Below are positions 24,166 through 36,560 of a stretch of 64,000 bases of DNA, one piece after another. The position numbers and the translations under genes were made by a program. The notes under the pieces are model-generated. The model was not told where the DNA came from. It did no database searches and saw only the letters and a list, made by a program, of their open reading frames with translations. Position 1 is the first letter of the stretch, and each line of letters begins with the position of its first letter. Origin of the DNA: Anagrus nilaparvatae (taxonomy: Eukaryota; Arthropoda; Insecta; Hymenoptera; Mymaridae); assembly GCA_022575985.1 (NCBI GenBank), contig JAKSXM010000002.1:15735001-15799000 (forward strand), given 5' to 3'.

Positions 24166-25084
24166 CATCTTAAAAGCAAATTTATTTTTCATTGAAATCA
24201 TGGATTATTATTAGAAAATAACAATTAGTTTAATATAAAAATTATATTTAATATAACAATTTAGTTAAAATTAAATGATAAATTTTATATCAAAAACACA
24301 TGCCTATAATATTATCAATTTTATGCACGGTTGGCTAGAAACAATTTTAAATAAAATTTAAAGGTACCTCTGAGATTCCGATGAATTTTGATTGTAGAGT
24401 ACCTACAGGTCCTAAAAAGACAAAAAGAAAAAAATCCGCTTGGTGCTTTTTTTTTGCCCAAAATAGTGCTATCTCGGTTAATATATTCAAAAAAACGTTT
24501 GAAAAAGAAATAATGAATTATAAATAGCGTAGACCCAGATGTAATGGATGGTCATTGAGGCTGCACAGCTGACCTAGCTGAAAAAACTACATAAAAAACT
24601 ACATACCCGGGACGAGATGTGTTTTTTGTTGGGGAAAGTGTACTTGACGACTGAGTCTATCATTTTTCTAGACCATATAGGGTCTCGGTACTGTTTTTGG
24701 ACACTTTTAATGAAGTCAAAACTGTGATTTTTTCAATTTTTTCGAATTTTATGAAAAAACTAAGATTGCTATTTTTGGGGATTGTAACTTAAAGGATGCT
24801 AGTACTGTGATTGGGGCAAAACTTCGAATTTACGCACGAGTAACGTTGACCAAGTCAATTTTTCGTAGTACGCTTGCGTAATAATTTCACCAAGTCAAAT
24901 TTACACTGTACGCGTGCGTAATAAATCGACGCAATAAATCTTCTTTATTTTTAATATTTTGGATATTTTATCCCTTAAATTACAATCTCCTTAAAATAGC
25001 AAGCCCCCTTTTTTTCTTACTCATACTCCCAAAGAAAGCTTCTTACCAGGGGGTGTATTATCCCTTTAATATGGCTTACAACTA

Positions 25085-25375
25085 TTAACATCGAACATGT
25101 TCATAGGGAGGGGTACTTGGGAAAAATTACCACCACAGGCACAGGAGAGGTGAAATTCGGATGGTTTCGGGGAGTGGGGGGGGGGGGTTAAATGTACGTA
25201 CTTAGAATAATTTCGTTGTAGGGACTTAGGATAATTTCGATACACGGACTTAAAATAATCCGGCTTTACGGACTTGAATTACTATTGTTTGACTTTACTT
25301 AATCATTTTAAAAATTGTTGTTATACATAAACATGTTCCATGCTCATTAATTATGTTTACACAAACCCGTTACAA
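25085..25375. mobile_element. Family A copy nested in the foldback spacer
   Basis: Begins acatcgaacatgttcatagg, carries a G10 run and agggacttaggataatttcg phrases, and ends ataaacatgttccatgctca before tgtttacacaaacccgtt (reverse orientation). Confidence 0.75.
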
Positions 25376-25481
25376 ATTTTTTTATCTTATTCTAAGTTTT
25401 TTTAACCAATTCGAAAAATTTAAAATATCACAGTTTTAATTCCAGTCAAAGTGTCCAAAAACAGCTCCGAAACCCTACAAT

Positions 25482-25641
25482 TTATATTTTAAAAATTTTT
25501 ATAAACAAATTATTTTTGTAATTAATTATACTTATTCAAAAATCTGTATGTACTATGTACAAAAACTATATTATAAACTTTTGTAAATTGTTGCGCATAG
25601 GCCACGCCTGCGCCAAATAAATTCTAAATAAATAAATAAAA
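25482..25641 (+). mobile_element. Short LINE/SINE 3'-end insertion with (AAAT)n tail
   Basis: The left arm of the foldback has an uninterrupted tctagaccatatagggtctc. The right arm is interrupted exactly there by about 160 bp ending gcctgcgccaaataaattct followed by (AAAT)n. A similar tail, with tgcctgcac and (AAAT)n, occurs in both arms of the 37308-43706 element. Confidence 0.55.
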
Positions 25642-26114
25642 TGGTCTAGAAAAATGATAGACGCAATGGTCAAGAATACTTTCCCTAATAAAAAACACAT
25701 CTTGACCCAGGTATGTAGTTTTTTATGTAGTTTTTTCAGTTAGGTCAGCTGTGCAGCCTCAATGGCCATCCATTATATCTGGGTCTGCGCAAATGAGTTA
25801 AAAATACATAAATATGTATAAATTTTAATTTTCTTTCTTATTTTAGCATATTAAAATTAAATTTTTTAGATTTATAATTCATTATTTCTTTTTCAAACGT
25901 TGTTTTAAATATATTCACCGAGATAGCACTATTTTGGTCACAAAAAAAGCGCCGAGCGGATTTTTTTCTTATTTGTTTTTTTAGGACCTGTAGGTACCCT
26001 GCGATCGAAATTCATCGGAATCTCAGAGGTACCTTCAAATTTTATTTGAAATTGTTTCTAGCCAACCGTGTATGACAATATCATCAAAGAAGATATTATG
26101 TTCTTTGCTTATGT

Positions 26115-26709
26115 TTAAGGTCTTACGTACGTCAGGATTTTTACCTATCGGGATCTTTGTCTTACACATGTATAAAAGTACGGATTGCAACTTCAAATAA
26201 ATAAAAAAGTTTTTTCAATAATAATTAATTATTACTATTCAAAGTTTAAAAATAAATTTTATTAACTTAATTTTGGCATTAAATAAATTATTTATTATTT
26301 AAACAATAATATTTAATTATTTATAAAGAAAATAAATAAATAAAAAAATATAATAAATGACTCTACCTCAATAGCAGAATAAACTTTTTTTATACATTTT
26401 TTTAAGTAAAACCATAAAAAATGACGGTCGATTGTAAATTTTAAGGTCTCTTTTTATTTATTAGGACATTATTTATCAGCTCATAAAAAAAAATATCTAA
26501 GTTTTGTATTTTAAATGCTTTTTTTTTCATTTTTTAAAATTCCCCATAAGAGCCTGTGTTAATTTATTTTTTATTTATTTATTTTCTCAAAAACTGTTCG
26601 GTCAATTATAAAAAAAAAAATACGTGTAAAATTAATTTATATTTACTTTACTTTCTCCCAGTTTTAGCTTTTTTTTTGCATTTTACTTCGGACGTACGTA
26701 AGACCTTAA
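26115..26709. mobile_element. 0.6-kb inverted-repeat element
   Basis: Perfect 19-bp ends, ttaaggtcttacgtacgtc and its complement. The interior is A+T-rich with no open frame. Confidence 0.75.
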
Positions 26710-27245
26710 GGAACTAAAATAATTTTTTTTTTTATTGTGCATACTTTTTAAATTTATGTTATCATAGTAAACCGTAAAATAAATAGTGATTAAGAATTCA
26801 GATATGCAAAATTTTTTTAATCATATTTAAGTTTTAATATATTAATGAACAATACTTATATTTTAGCTCTAAACATACATTTTAATTAAATTTGCATACT
26901 AGGTAGTATAAGTTCAAAAGGTATTGCATAATCTTAGTCGTATTTTATATGTCATTCTTAAATGCCGAAGATATGAGGATCAGGAAGTTAAAAGAATTCG
27001 ACGTTTATGTTGGTTTTATTTGTGAGATTTTCTAGTAATTTATATATTTAATTTGCTAATGATTTGTAGGATTATATTTCTAATGATTGGATCACTATTT
27101 CAAGTTTGTATAAGGATTAAAAGTCTTGGTATATCCAGGGTTACAAAACTGCTAAAATCTGTAAACAATAATGTTTCTGTCATGCTATAAGTATAGAATA
27201 AAATCCAAAAAACACGAATTAAATAAAGCAGTTGCGGGGATTTTT
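26710..27245. other. A+T-rich DNA
   Basis: Nothing assigned. A 25-codon basic frame around 26935-27025 is probably chance. Confidence 0.4.
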
Positions 27246-27249
27246 TAAT

Positions 27250-27740
27250 TATAATAATAATAATAATTTATTTCCAATTCAAATAATATATACAATAATG
27301 TTACATATTATAGGCCTACAGTAGGTAATAACCTGTACATAGGAGAAATCAGTATATAATAATAAAAAATAATACTTAAAATTAATTATAATAATAAAAC
27401 TAAAATTAGAAAAGGGTTAGAGCAACACATCTATAAATTAGTTAACAATATGATAAAATAGACTAGATTTTAGAATTGATTATCCAATTTTTGATATTAT
27501 ATTTAGAGCTTTTTTTGTTTATATCAAGCATTTTTAGATTACTTGGTAATTGATTATATAGTTTTATTGCTTGATAGCTGTATACTTTCTTACCAACCTC
27601 CAGCGTACACCTTGGTACTTCAATTGATTTGCTTCTTGTTTTACTATTACTTTTAATAAATTTTTATGGCAATCCTCCGAAACTTCTTGGAGTTCAATCT
27701 ATTTTTAAATTTATGAACAACTAGATCTTTAACTATAATT
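27250..27740 (-). pseudogene. Non-LTR retrotransposon 3' end (5'-truncated, frameshifted)
   Basis: The minus strand from 27660 to a stop at 27463 encodes 65 residues ending in the C-terminal signature of LINE reverse-transcriptase polyproteins: a VPRCTLEVGKKV-type block followed by YSYQAIKLYNQLPSNLK. Upstream, 27740-27661 continues in another frame, so there is at least one frameshift. The 3' UTR of about 190 bp ends at the (TTA)n tract at 27271-27251, a simple-repeat tail rather than poly(A), as in I/CR1-like clades. Most of the element is missing, so it cannot move on its own. Confidence 0.65.
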
Positions 27741-27760
27741 ATTTAATTACTTTTGATTCA

Positions 27761-28921
27761 AAGATGTACGGTCAAGCAGTTGCTAAATTTAATTTTTCAA
27801 TATTTGCCTGATATTTTATATGCTGAAAAAAAATCCGGTTATTGTAATCAGGATTCCAGTTGTGGCAAACGATTTTTTTATTTGTTTAAACTATTACCAT
27901 AAAACCTTCAAAAAAAAAAGGTTAACAGCTTTTATTATTAGAATTTTTACAATTTTTTTTTTAAATACAATTAACAATTTTTGACTTATATACAATTTTT
28001 TAATTTATTTTTAATGATTAAGAGTAAACATAAAAAAAAAGAAGTAGAACTAAAATAAGACTCAAGTTTAACAATATTGTAAAAAAAGAGCTTTAGAGCT
28101 TTATTTTTATTAAAAGAAAAAAATAAATACAAATGCTTTCAGCATTTAAGTTTCTTATAGTATACGAAGCTCGTTTATCGTTAGTACTAGTACTAGTTAA
28201 TACTTATAAGAGAGAAAAAAAAATATACAAAAAAAAGTAAATTAAAATATTACTGATGATATTTAATTAAAACATAAAATGTCTAAAAAACCTTATTTTT
28301 TTATAGTTTGAGATTAGTAAATAATGAAGATAAAAAAAATATTAAAAAAAAAATTTATTGGTATTGCTTAATAAAAATGAGATGTCTAACATAAAATTTT
28401 TTTTATTTATCTTATAAATTACCTGTCATTAATTCAGTATCATAATTTAAAATTTTTTATTTATAAAATCACTTAATAGCAAAATCAATTTATAAAATCA
28501 TTATAAAAGACATTAAAAAATTCAGAAATATTTTTTTGATCGAATACTTTAATAAATTTTGATTTTACCGACAATTTATAAAATACAAATTTCAATTGCA
28601 AAATAATAAATAAGTAAAAATTTAATCTAAAAATTTCAATAAAGTTAAGAAGGACCCCTGGGAGTTAAAGTAATTTTGATATTTGTCTTTTTCTTCTTTT
28701 TTTTTAAGAATATAAACAAATTTTTATTTATTTTTTATCGATGAATTTTAAAAAATATTTATTTGTTTTTTTAAAAAATAATTTTTAAGTTTAAAACTGA
28801 ATAATAAAAAAAAGTTGATGCAATTATTTTAAAAAGACTAACATTTTATTTTAGAACTAAAATTTGAAGAAATGTATTACATTCGTTATTGGATTTAATA
28901 AGTTTTTTGTAAATTTTTTTA
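27761..28921. other. A+T-rich DNA with a MITE B-like fragment
   Basis: Positions 27822-27900 resemble family B (tgctgaaaaaaaatccgg, tccagttgtggcaaacgatt). The rest is homopolymer-rich DNA with no supported feature. Confidence 0.4.
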
Positions 28922-29163
28922 TTACTCCAGTAAATCACGGGTTTGATTGTATTGTTACTGACAACCACAAGATTTGTTTAAGTATAGCTTTTTTAGATCG
29001 CTGACCGGGGCCTTTTTTGAAAGAAATAAGGATTTCGACCTTAAATTAGTAAAAACTACCCCCGAAAATGGGTATTTTTGATGTATTACCCAAAAAAGCT
29101 ATATCAGACTACATCTGGTGATTGCCAGTAACAATACAATCCCTACCCGCGATATTAGAGAAT
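28922..29163. mobile_element. Family J TIR element with one core-repeat unit
   Basis: The left end tactccagtaaatcacgggt, with gattgtattgttactg, pairs with cagtaacaatacaatccct and acccgcg at the right. Inside is one inverted unit of the core repeat (ttttttagatcgctgacc, aaaaactacccccg). It is the small counterpart of 48667-49729. Confidence 0.65.
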
Positions 29164-30440
29164 ATACAATTACTCATATATATACACAGAAATTGTTAAA
29201 CAAATGACTGAAAAGTACAAATGAGAAAAGACAATAACGGTATAAAAAAAAATAATAAAAAGTGAATAAAAATAAATAAAAAAAATAAAAAAAATAAATG
29301 ATGGTTATTATATGCTTGATATGTCACCATTAGAGTACTACAAAGATTAATGTGGTTTCAACAAGTATAAAAATTATTGATATTATAAAAAAAAAAAAAA
29401 TCGTTAAAAAATGAAAAAAAATTTTATATTGATACTTTTTTTATTATTTTTATAAAAAATAAATATTTAAATACCTTCGAATGATATAAAATTTTAATCT
29501 GTTTATTCATCTATAATTGGTAAATTATTAATAATGAAATTTTAATCAGATTAAATATTTGTATATAATGAATTATTTTTTACGCAGCATTTAATGATTT
29601 ACTTAAATTAAATTAATAATTTAAATTACAAAAAAATTGAAAAAAATATTAAAAATATAAATACGATAGATTGGGCTTGAAATGTTGAATCCATTTTTTC
29701 TCTCAGAGTTTTTGTATAATTTTAATAAACATTGTATTTCAAGCATAAGTTGTAAATAACTTTAGTTAGCACTAGAGCTTTTTTCAGGAAATTCTCATCA
29801 GGGTATACTTTCCCATGGGACGATTCACTCCAAATATTTATTTTCTATTTCTTTTCTACTTTTTTATAAAAAGACCGCCTTAAATGTCAGTAAAAGTAAG
29901 ATAATTAATAATTACGATTGTTCTTTATTTTTTGCTAATTGCTAAAATATTTTCGATACCACCCAGTGCATACCTTTTTTAGCGAGTTTTACTTTCTGGT
30001 ACAAATCGCCGTACGATCACTGATCTAAAAAATTTTTGTAAAATTTAAAACAATTATATACTTTTTTTTCGTGAAATGATGTAAGAAAGGAATTTTTCTG
30101 CAGGTAAATTTACTAAGAGGAAATAAACATTAAAAATTAATAAATTAATAAATATTAAATGAATTTATTTTTAAAATAAGGTTGCAATTTTAATTTTATA
30201 TTTTTAGTGAAAAATGAGTTAAAACTAAAAAATTTTTATTATTAAATTAATGCATTCCATAAAAATGTTTGATATATTAAAAATTTTAAAAGATAAATAT
30301 TTTTTATTCTACCATTAAATTTTTCATAAAAACTTACGTATTTCTATATATATGGTTAAAAATCAGAATTCGAATCATTTTTTTTTTAAATTCCTCCATT
30401 ATTATATTTGATTTTGTTTTTTGATATTTTGATTTTCATA
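29164..30440. other. A+T-rich DNA
   Basis: Nothing recognised. Confidence 0.5.
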
Positions 30441-30665
30441 AAGGTATTTACGTTTACATAAGACAATATTTTTTTGCTCCACCTTATTCATTTTTTTAAA
30501 ATTAATTTTATTTTTTTAATTTAATAATTTATTGTATATATTATCAATACACGTGTGCCAACCCGCAATATTGTTGAAAAAACCATAAATATTGCAGAAA
30601 TAGTTTTAGCTTCACCCTCTTAACAGCAATATTTGGCAATATATTGGCTTATGTAAACGTACCTT
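30441..30665. mobile_element. 225-bp MITE
   Basis: Ends aaggta-ttt-acgtttacataag and cttatgtaaacgtacctt, with matching acaatat / ggcaatatattgg just inside. Confidence 0.6.
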
Positions 30666-31790
30666 CACAAAAAATTTATTTAAAAATCAAAAATCTATTA
30701 TAAATACTTTTTTATTTATAATAAAATCGTATGGAAATATAGTTTATTAAGGCTGTTTCTAAAATACTGCAAAATTGTCTCTGGAGGATTGGATCTTGAC
30801 TTGGTGATGAACAAAGCTAAATCGACTGGGTCCAAATAAAGTACAAAAGAGAGAAAACATCTACTACCTCTTTAAAAATACCTTTCTGCTTAAGGTTAGA
30901 AAAATGTGTAAAAGCTATTGGACCAAATTAAGGAATTTATAGATTCTATTCATTTATTATGCAAACAATATTTTTTGGGTACTTAGGTTTTAGACAAAAT
31001 ATTTTTACTCTAAATTAATTTTTTTTGAAAATTTACATCTTAGTACTAATTTGTTTACACTATTGTCTTATCTTGTGCCTTTGAAATTATATAAGTTAAT
31101 TTCAAAAATCCAATACTTCAAAATTATAAAATGTGCTGAATAATTTTAATCAATTATTTTTTTTTGCTGGTTATAATTAGTAAAAAAAAAAAAAATCCAT
31201 CAGTGTACGTCAGCTCTTTGGAGCCTCAAAATACAGTTATTTATTATTTTTTTATAAATAATACCTTTTTTTACAAAACAATAAAAGCAATTCAGATTTT
31301 TACCCATATAAACACTTAAAATAAAAAATTATTATTAATGTATGGATCATAATAGTACAGAGATGGTGTTAAATTTAGTATAGATCATTGAATGGGTACG
31401 TGGTTATTAATAATATCATTTATGAATGACGTAGGATCTTTTTTTTATGAAGCTAAGATTTATATATGTAGGTTGGTAATATAAAAAATCCATTATGTAT
31501 TATCAGAGAATGTGTATACTACTCTTCGCTATTATATGGCATAATCTTGACTTTTCAAGAGGGTTGAAATAATTATAGAGTCGATCCAGGATTGATGTAT
31601 TTTTTATTAATAATTCAATAATTTTTTTTCTTTCTATTTTTTAACTGTACTAACATAAAAAAAATCTGGAAGAGAAAATGCTTTGTGGGTACTGGAATTT
31701 TGTTTTCTTGTTCAAACTATTGCAAATTGTTAAAGAAAAAAATTTGTTTTAAGTCATTTTGCAATTATTGTCCCTCTCAGCAAAGAAGGG
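30666..31790. other. A+T-rich DNA with a MITE B-like fragment at 31655-31765
   Basis: 31655-31765 shares ttgttcaaactattgcaaat and gtactggaattttg with family B relatives. No other feature is supported. Confidence 0.35.
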
Positions 31791-31794
31791 TTCA

Positions 31795-31930
31795 AAAAGT
31801 GATGTTTTTAGGGGGGGGGGGGGGTCAAATGGAATTAGAATATTTTCGATTTATTAATTTCTAAGGACCCTAGAATAGCATATTTAGGGATTTATAGGGA
31901 CCCTGGAATATTTCTAGTTTTTTTTTCTTT
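31795..31930. mobile_element. Family A fragment
   Basis: A G14 tract followed by tcaaatggaattagaatatt and agggatttatagggaccct. Confidence 0.55.
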
Positions 31931-34056
31931 TGCGTAGGAAGTGTATTACGCATACTATTCAGCATCCTAACTGACAATTATGTGGAATTCGACAATACCT
32001 TGCCATACCCACTAAAATTACGTTCCCTTCATATCTTATGCAAGTCAGCCTGGTCGAGTATATACCTCAATGCGTTTATCAAATTACTTCAATTTAAAAT
32101 TGTAGTAGTAATATTAGTAGTAATTGAATTTTAGGGTTAAGTTAAGGCCATATATCCTCACTTATTGAAGATTCTTTCATTCTTCTTTCATTTAGAGACT
32201 TCGCTGTCTTCCATCTAAAATTGGCCTAAACAACTAAACAAAAGTTAAGACTACCAGAAAAAAAATCCTTGTTGCAAAATGTATGAATTCTAAACTTTTA
32301 AAATTTGAGAAGCGAAATCTACAGCAAATAAAAAAAATAATTCAATTATTAATTTACTATTTAGTTAATTTAAAACTTTTTCGTCGGAGCTTTGAAATGT
32401 TTGTGCTTGGGGTGCTAAATCATGCATACTTCCTTTTTCTGTAATTATTATTTTAGAAACTTCATCGTGGCTCAAAGTAAAATCAATATAAGCATTATAA
32501 TATTTACATAAATTTAATTTCTTGCACATAAACTAAATATTTATCTAAAAAATTAATAAAAATTTTGAATAAAATATTTACAAATGTTCTTCAAAATAAA
32601 TTAATTACATTAAAAAAAAAAATAATATTTAAATAAATAAATATTTACAATTGATTAAATGTTGTCAAAAAAAAACAATTTTTTAAAATTAAATAAATCT
32701 AGCGAAATCCTCATTCGCTCGAAAAAGTTAATTTAAAATTAATTAAATTATTGAATTAATTTTATTGAATTGAAAATTTAAAAATAAATGATAATTTATT
32801 TCTAAAAACTATAATTTCCATATAAAAAAATTAGTTACGTATTACATCCAAATTAAAAAAAAAAGTAGTCTGAGAATTTTCGATGAAATAATTTTTGAAA
32901 AAAAATTAGGTCTGTATACCTTAATGGTTGTGAAATATCACTGGTTAGATCCACCCATACATACATATATACACACATACACACACAAAAAACACGGACT
33001 TTTAAAAAAAATTGGTTTCTTATTTTCTTGGGGTCTGACACGTGCTTATATGAAAAAAAAATCGAAAATAAAAATTTCACCTATCCCAATAATTCCTCAC
33101 CACTGAGGTCCTTCCTGGACCTCATTACTACATAAATGAATTTTTAGGAATATTAACACATGAAAATAAAATATTAAGAATAACAAAACATAATATTTTT
33201 AATTTATGTTATGCATTTTACATAAGTATTTGAACAAAGTGGTCGACTCCAAGAACTATTTAAAACATTTTAGATTAAAGTATCTAAGAGAATTTTATTC
33301 AACTAATTGAAATATCATGTTAAACATGGAAAGGTAAGCTTTCAAAAGTTTGTTTCACTTTATTCATATATATAATATATATTTCAGAAACTAAAATACT
33401 TGAGATTTACTTTCAATTTGCAAATAATACATGCACGAATGCTAATTAAAATGTTTTTTATAATTAAATTTTAAATGCTTTATTTAAATTATTTTAAATA
33501 ATTAATTAGTATTTCAGAAGTTGTTGCAGTATTTATTTAATTTCTTAAAAGTCTAACACTAATAAACAATTAAATTAAATACAAATTTTTTAGAAAAATA
33601 TTTACACAATCAGATTAACGAAGACTGGATATGAGCTATTTTTGATCATTTTATCGTAAAATATTATAAGTTCATATCAAGTTGATTAATTGTGGATGAA
33701 ATTACAGTCACTATAGCGTGTACTCAATTTCGTAAACTCTCAAGTTCGTAAGCTTTCATATTCTAAACAAATTTTTTTTTAAACACGTTAGTAACACAGT
33801 GTAAAGTACTCAATGTCAAAGGATTAATAGTTATGAAAATAAAAATAATTAAAAAAAATATAATAATATTTAATTAAAAATTGTTACCTAAATTTGCTCA
33901 TTAAAATTATTTATAAAAATAACTTTCAAGAAAAGTTTTTAATTTTATAATAAAAAATTTCTTTTAATTTTATTTTAACCTTTCAGCGGATTAAAAAGAA
34001 TAAGTTACATTACCTACTTTTTATTTTACTTTTTTATAAATAACTTTAAAATATTA
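31931..34056. other. 2.1 kb A+T-rich DNA
   Basis: No coding block, tandem array or inverted repeat of note between the family A fragment and the nested block. Confidence 0.45.
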
Positions 34057-34578
34057 GTCCTGTCGTAGACCCCTGTTTCGTAGAAATATTTATTCTTGCA
34101 GGTAGATGGACTTTTTCATCTGGTTTTTTGGATCACTGAAACGAATATGATATCCGATTTTACTGTAAATGGTCCAGTTGCCTGCAACAGGAATAAAATT
34201 TTAATGGTATTGATATTATTTGATATTCTGAAAATATATTTGAAAAAAGTGGAAGGGGTAAATAACGTCATCTCGTGAAAAACGCTCCTATCTAACTCTG
34301 TGTAAGAGTATATGATATCACAATAATAAATACAAAATTAAATTCATTATTTCTCCGGTTAATTGCTTAAAATATATTAAAATTTAAAAAATACGTATCT
34401 CAAACCAAATAAATAGAATTCCAACATTTTTTTCAAGCAGCAATCCTATTTTTAAGTTACATTTTGCGGATATTTTTTGAATTTTATCGGTTACTTATAT
34501 TTTTTGGGTAATTGAACACGAATATGACATCAGTTTTTACCTAAAATACAGTTGCCCGAGGGTATTTTACGGGATTTG

Positions 34579-34673
34579 ATGGATTTGATGGATTTGCAAA
34601 TCCATCAAATCCATTCAAATCCATTCAAATCCATTCAAATCCATTCAAATCCATTCAAATCCACTCAAATCCA
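34579..34673. repeat. attcaaatcc minisatellite, left copy
   Basis: Ten-bp tandem units of attcaaatcc preceded by the palindrome ggatttgcaaatcc. It is mirrored at 45015-45190 in the opposite arm. Confidence 0.85.
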
Positions 34674-34899
34674 TATAAAACTATAAAAAACATTAAAATT
34701 CTTTCATACTTCTAAAAATACTTTCAAATCTGATTTAAAATCCGTTTTATAGGCGATCCCGGGGAATTTTATTTTATTTCTGTCCAGATCTGATGAAGTC
34801 TGAATACCCAGCTCTGATCAGATATGGATTTTGGCATTATATAGTTATATCTTCTTATATCTAAACGCATACAATTTTCAAAAAAAAAAAAAAAAAAAA

Positions 34900-34975
34900 T
34901 AGCTCCAGCAAAGAATCGAACGCGACTTTTCAACTTACTAGTCTTGAACTTTACCGCTAGACCACCGCGGCTTCG
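34900..34975 (-). other. tRNA-like sequence with Pol III boxes
   Basis: On the minus strand gccgcggtggtctagcggta matches an A box (tggtctagcgg), and about 40 nt later gcgttcgattc matches a B box. The run ends ctggagcta followed by a long T tract that would stop Pol III. The acceptor stem pairs 5 of 7, but the T stem is poor and the anticodon arm has extra bases. It is a tRNA pseudogene or a SINE head rather than a working tRNA. Confidence 0.5.
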
Positions 34976-35276
34976 TTGTTTATGGTTCATTATTCTTGTA
35001 TAAGTACAAAAAATTATTTTTTATTTATACTAAGTAAAATAAATAAATACATTAATTTTTTTTGTATTCAAATACTGAAAATTAAATGAAATGAAATTTT
35101 AAAAATACTATTTCATTTTTTTATTACAATTTTTTCTTATTTCCTATTAAAGCCGTAAATATATTTTAAAAAACATTATGGAAATATTTCTGACAATTAT
35201 TAAAACTTATTCATTATTTATAAAAATTTAAAGTAACTCTTTCAGAAAAATAAACGACAAATTACCTAATAATAGT

Positions 35277-36560
35277 TTTTCATTCCTACCGGACAACTAT
35301 TAAGATTAAATTTCCAGAAGTGAAATCAAAAACTAAAGTACTTAGAAAAATAATTTTTATTTACACTTCTTATAGTCAGCAATTAGAATTATTTCTGAAA
35401 GTTACAAGTAAAAATCTTATTTAGAAAAAAAGTTATGAAGAGTTAAAGTTAAATTCCATTCCAGCGGGGCAACTATTTTTGAGATTAAAAGTCCAGAAGT
35501 GAAAACAAAAACTAAAATACTTAGTAAAATAATTTTTATTTACACTTCTTATAGTTAACAATTAGAATTATTCCTGAAAGTTACAAGTAAAAATCTTATT
35601 TAGAAAAAAAGTTATGAAGAGTTAAAGTTAAATTCCATTCCAGCGGGGCAACTATTTTTGAGATTAAAAGTCCAGAAGTGAAAACAAAAACTAAAATACT
35701 TAGAAAAATAATTTTTATTTACTCTATTAATAGCCAACAATCAGAACTATTTCTGAAAATTATAAGTCTTCCTCTCAACTAGAAGAAAAATTATTTCTAT
35801 ATAGTTTAAAATCTTTCATTTTTTAAGTTTTCCTCGGTAAATAAAAAATTGAATTTCAAAGATATACTAAACAAGGAATTTTTTTTTCCAGTTGAGATAA
35901 AGACTTGACATTTTCAGAAATAGTTCTAATTGTTGGCTACTAAAAGAGTAAATAAAAATTTTTTTTCTAAGTATTTTAGTTTTTGTTTTCACTTCTGGAC
36001 TTTTAATCTCAAAAATAGTTGCCCCGCTGGAATGGAATTTAACTTTAACTCTTCATAACTTTTTTTCTAAATAAGATTTTTACTTGTAACTTTCAGGAAT
36101 AATTCTAATTGTTAACTATAAGAAGTGTAAATAAAAATTATTTTACTAAGTATTTTAGTTTTTGATTTCACTTCTAGCTATTTAATCTCAAAAATAGTTG
36201 TCCGTTAGCAATGAAATTTAACTTTAACTATTCATAATTTTTTTTCTATATAATATTTTGACTTGTAACTTTCAGAAATAATTCTAATTGTTAACTATAA
36301 GAAGTGTAAATAAAAATTATTTTACTAAGTATTTTAGTTTTTGATTTCACTTCTAGCTATTTAATCTCAAAAATAGTTGTCCGTTAGCAATGAAATTTAA
36401 CTTTAACTATTCATAATTTTTTTTCTATATAATATTTTGACTTGTAACTTTCAGAAATAATTCTAATTGTTGACTATAAAAAGGGTAAATAAGAATTATT
36501 TTTCTAAGTATTTAAATTTTTAATTTCACTTCTTAACATTTGTTCTAAAAAATATAGCCT
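35277..36560. repeat. ~179-bp tandem repeats in palindromic arrangement
   Basis: The units share actaaaatacttag-aaaataatttttattt, ttagaattatttctgaaagt and ccattccagcggggcaacta in the left arm, and their complements in the right arm. Neighbouring units are more alike than units across the centre in places (for example two nearly identical units at 36110-36290 and 36290-36470), indicating local unit duplication. Confidence 0.85.

Larger units (their letters stand above)
24326..26070. mobile_element. 1.75-kb foldback element with TATG duplication
   Basis: Ends cacggttggctagaaacaat and attgtttctagccaaccgtg, flanked by TATG on both sides (24322-24325 and 26071-26074). The arms of about 0.4-0.6 kb share aggtacctctgagattccga, gtgctatctcgg, ggctgcacagctgacct and tctagaccat in inverse order. 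The centre and right arm hold two nested insertions (25085-25375 and about 25482-25641). No transposase. Confidence 0.85.

Noticed and set aside
34900..34975. Functional tRNA gene
   Set aside because: The T stem and anticodon arm do not pair properly, so it is reported only as tRNA-like.
34769..34990. 73-codon minus-strand frame
   Set aside because: It covers the tRNA-like module and its T tract, giving a poly-Phe run.
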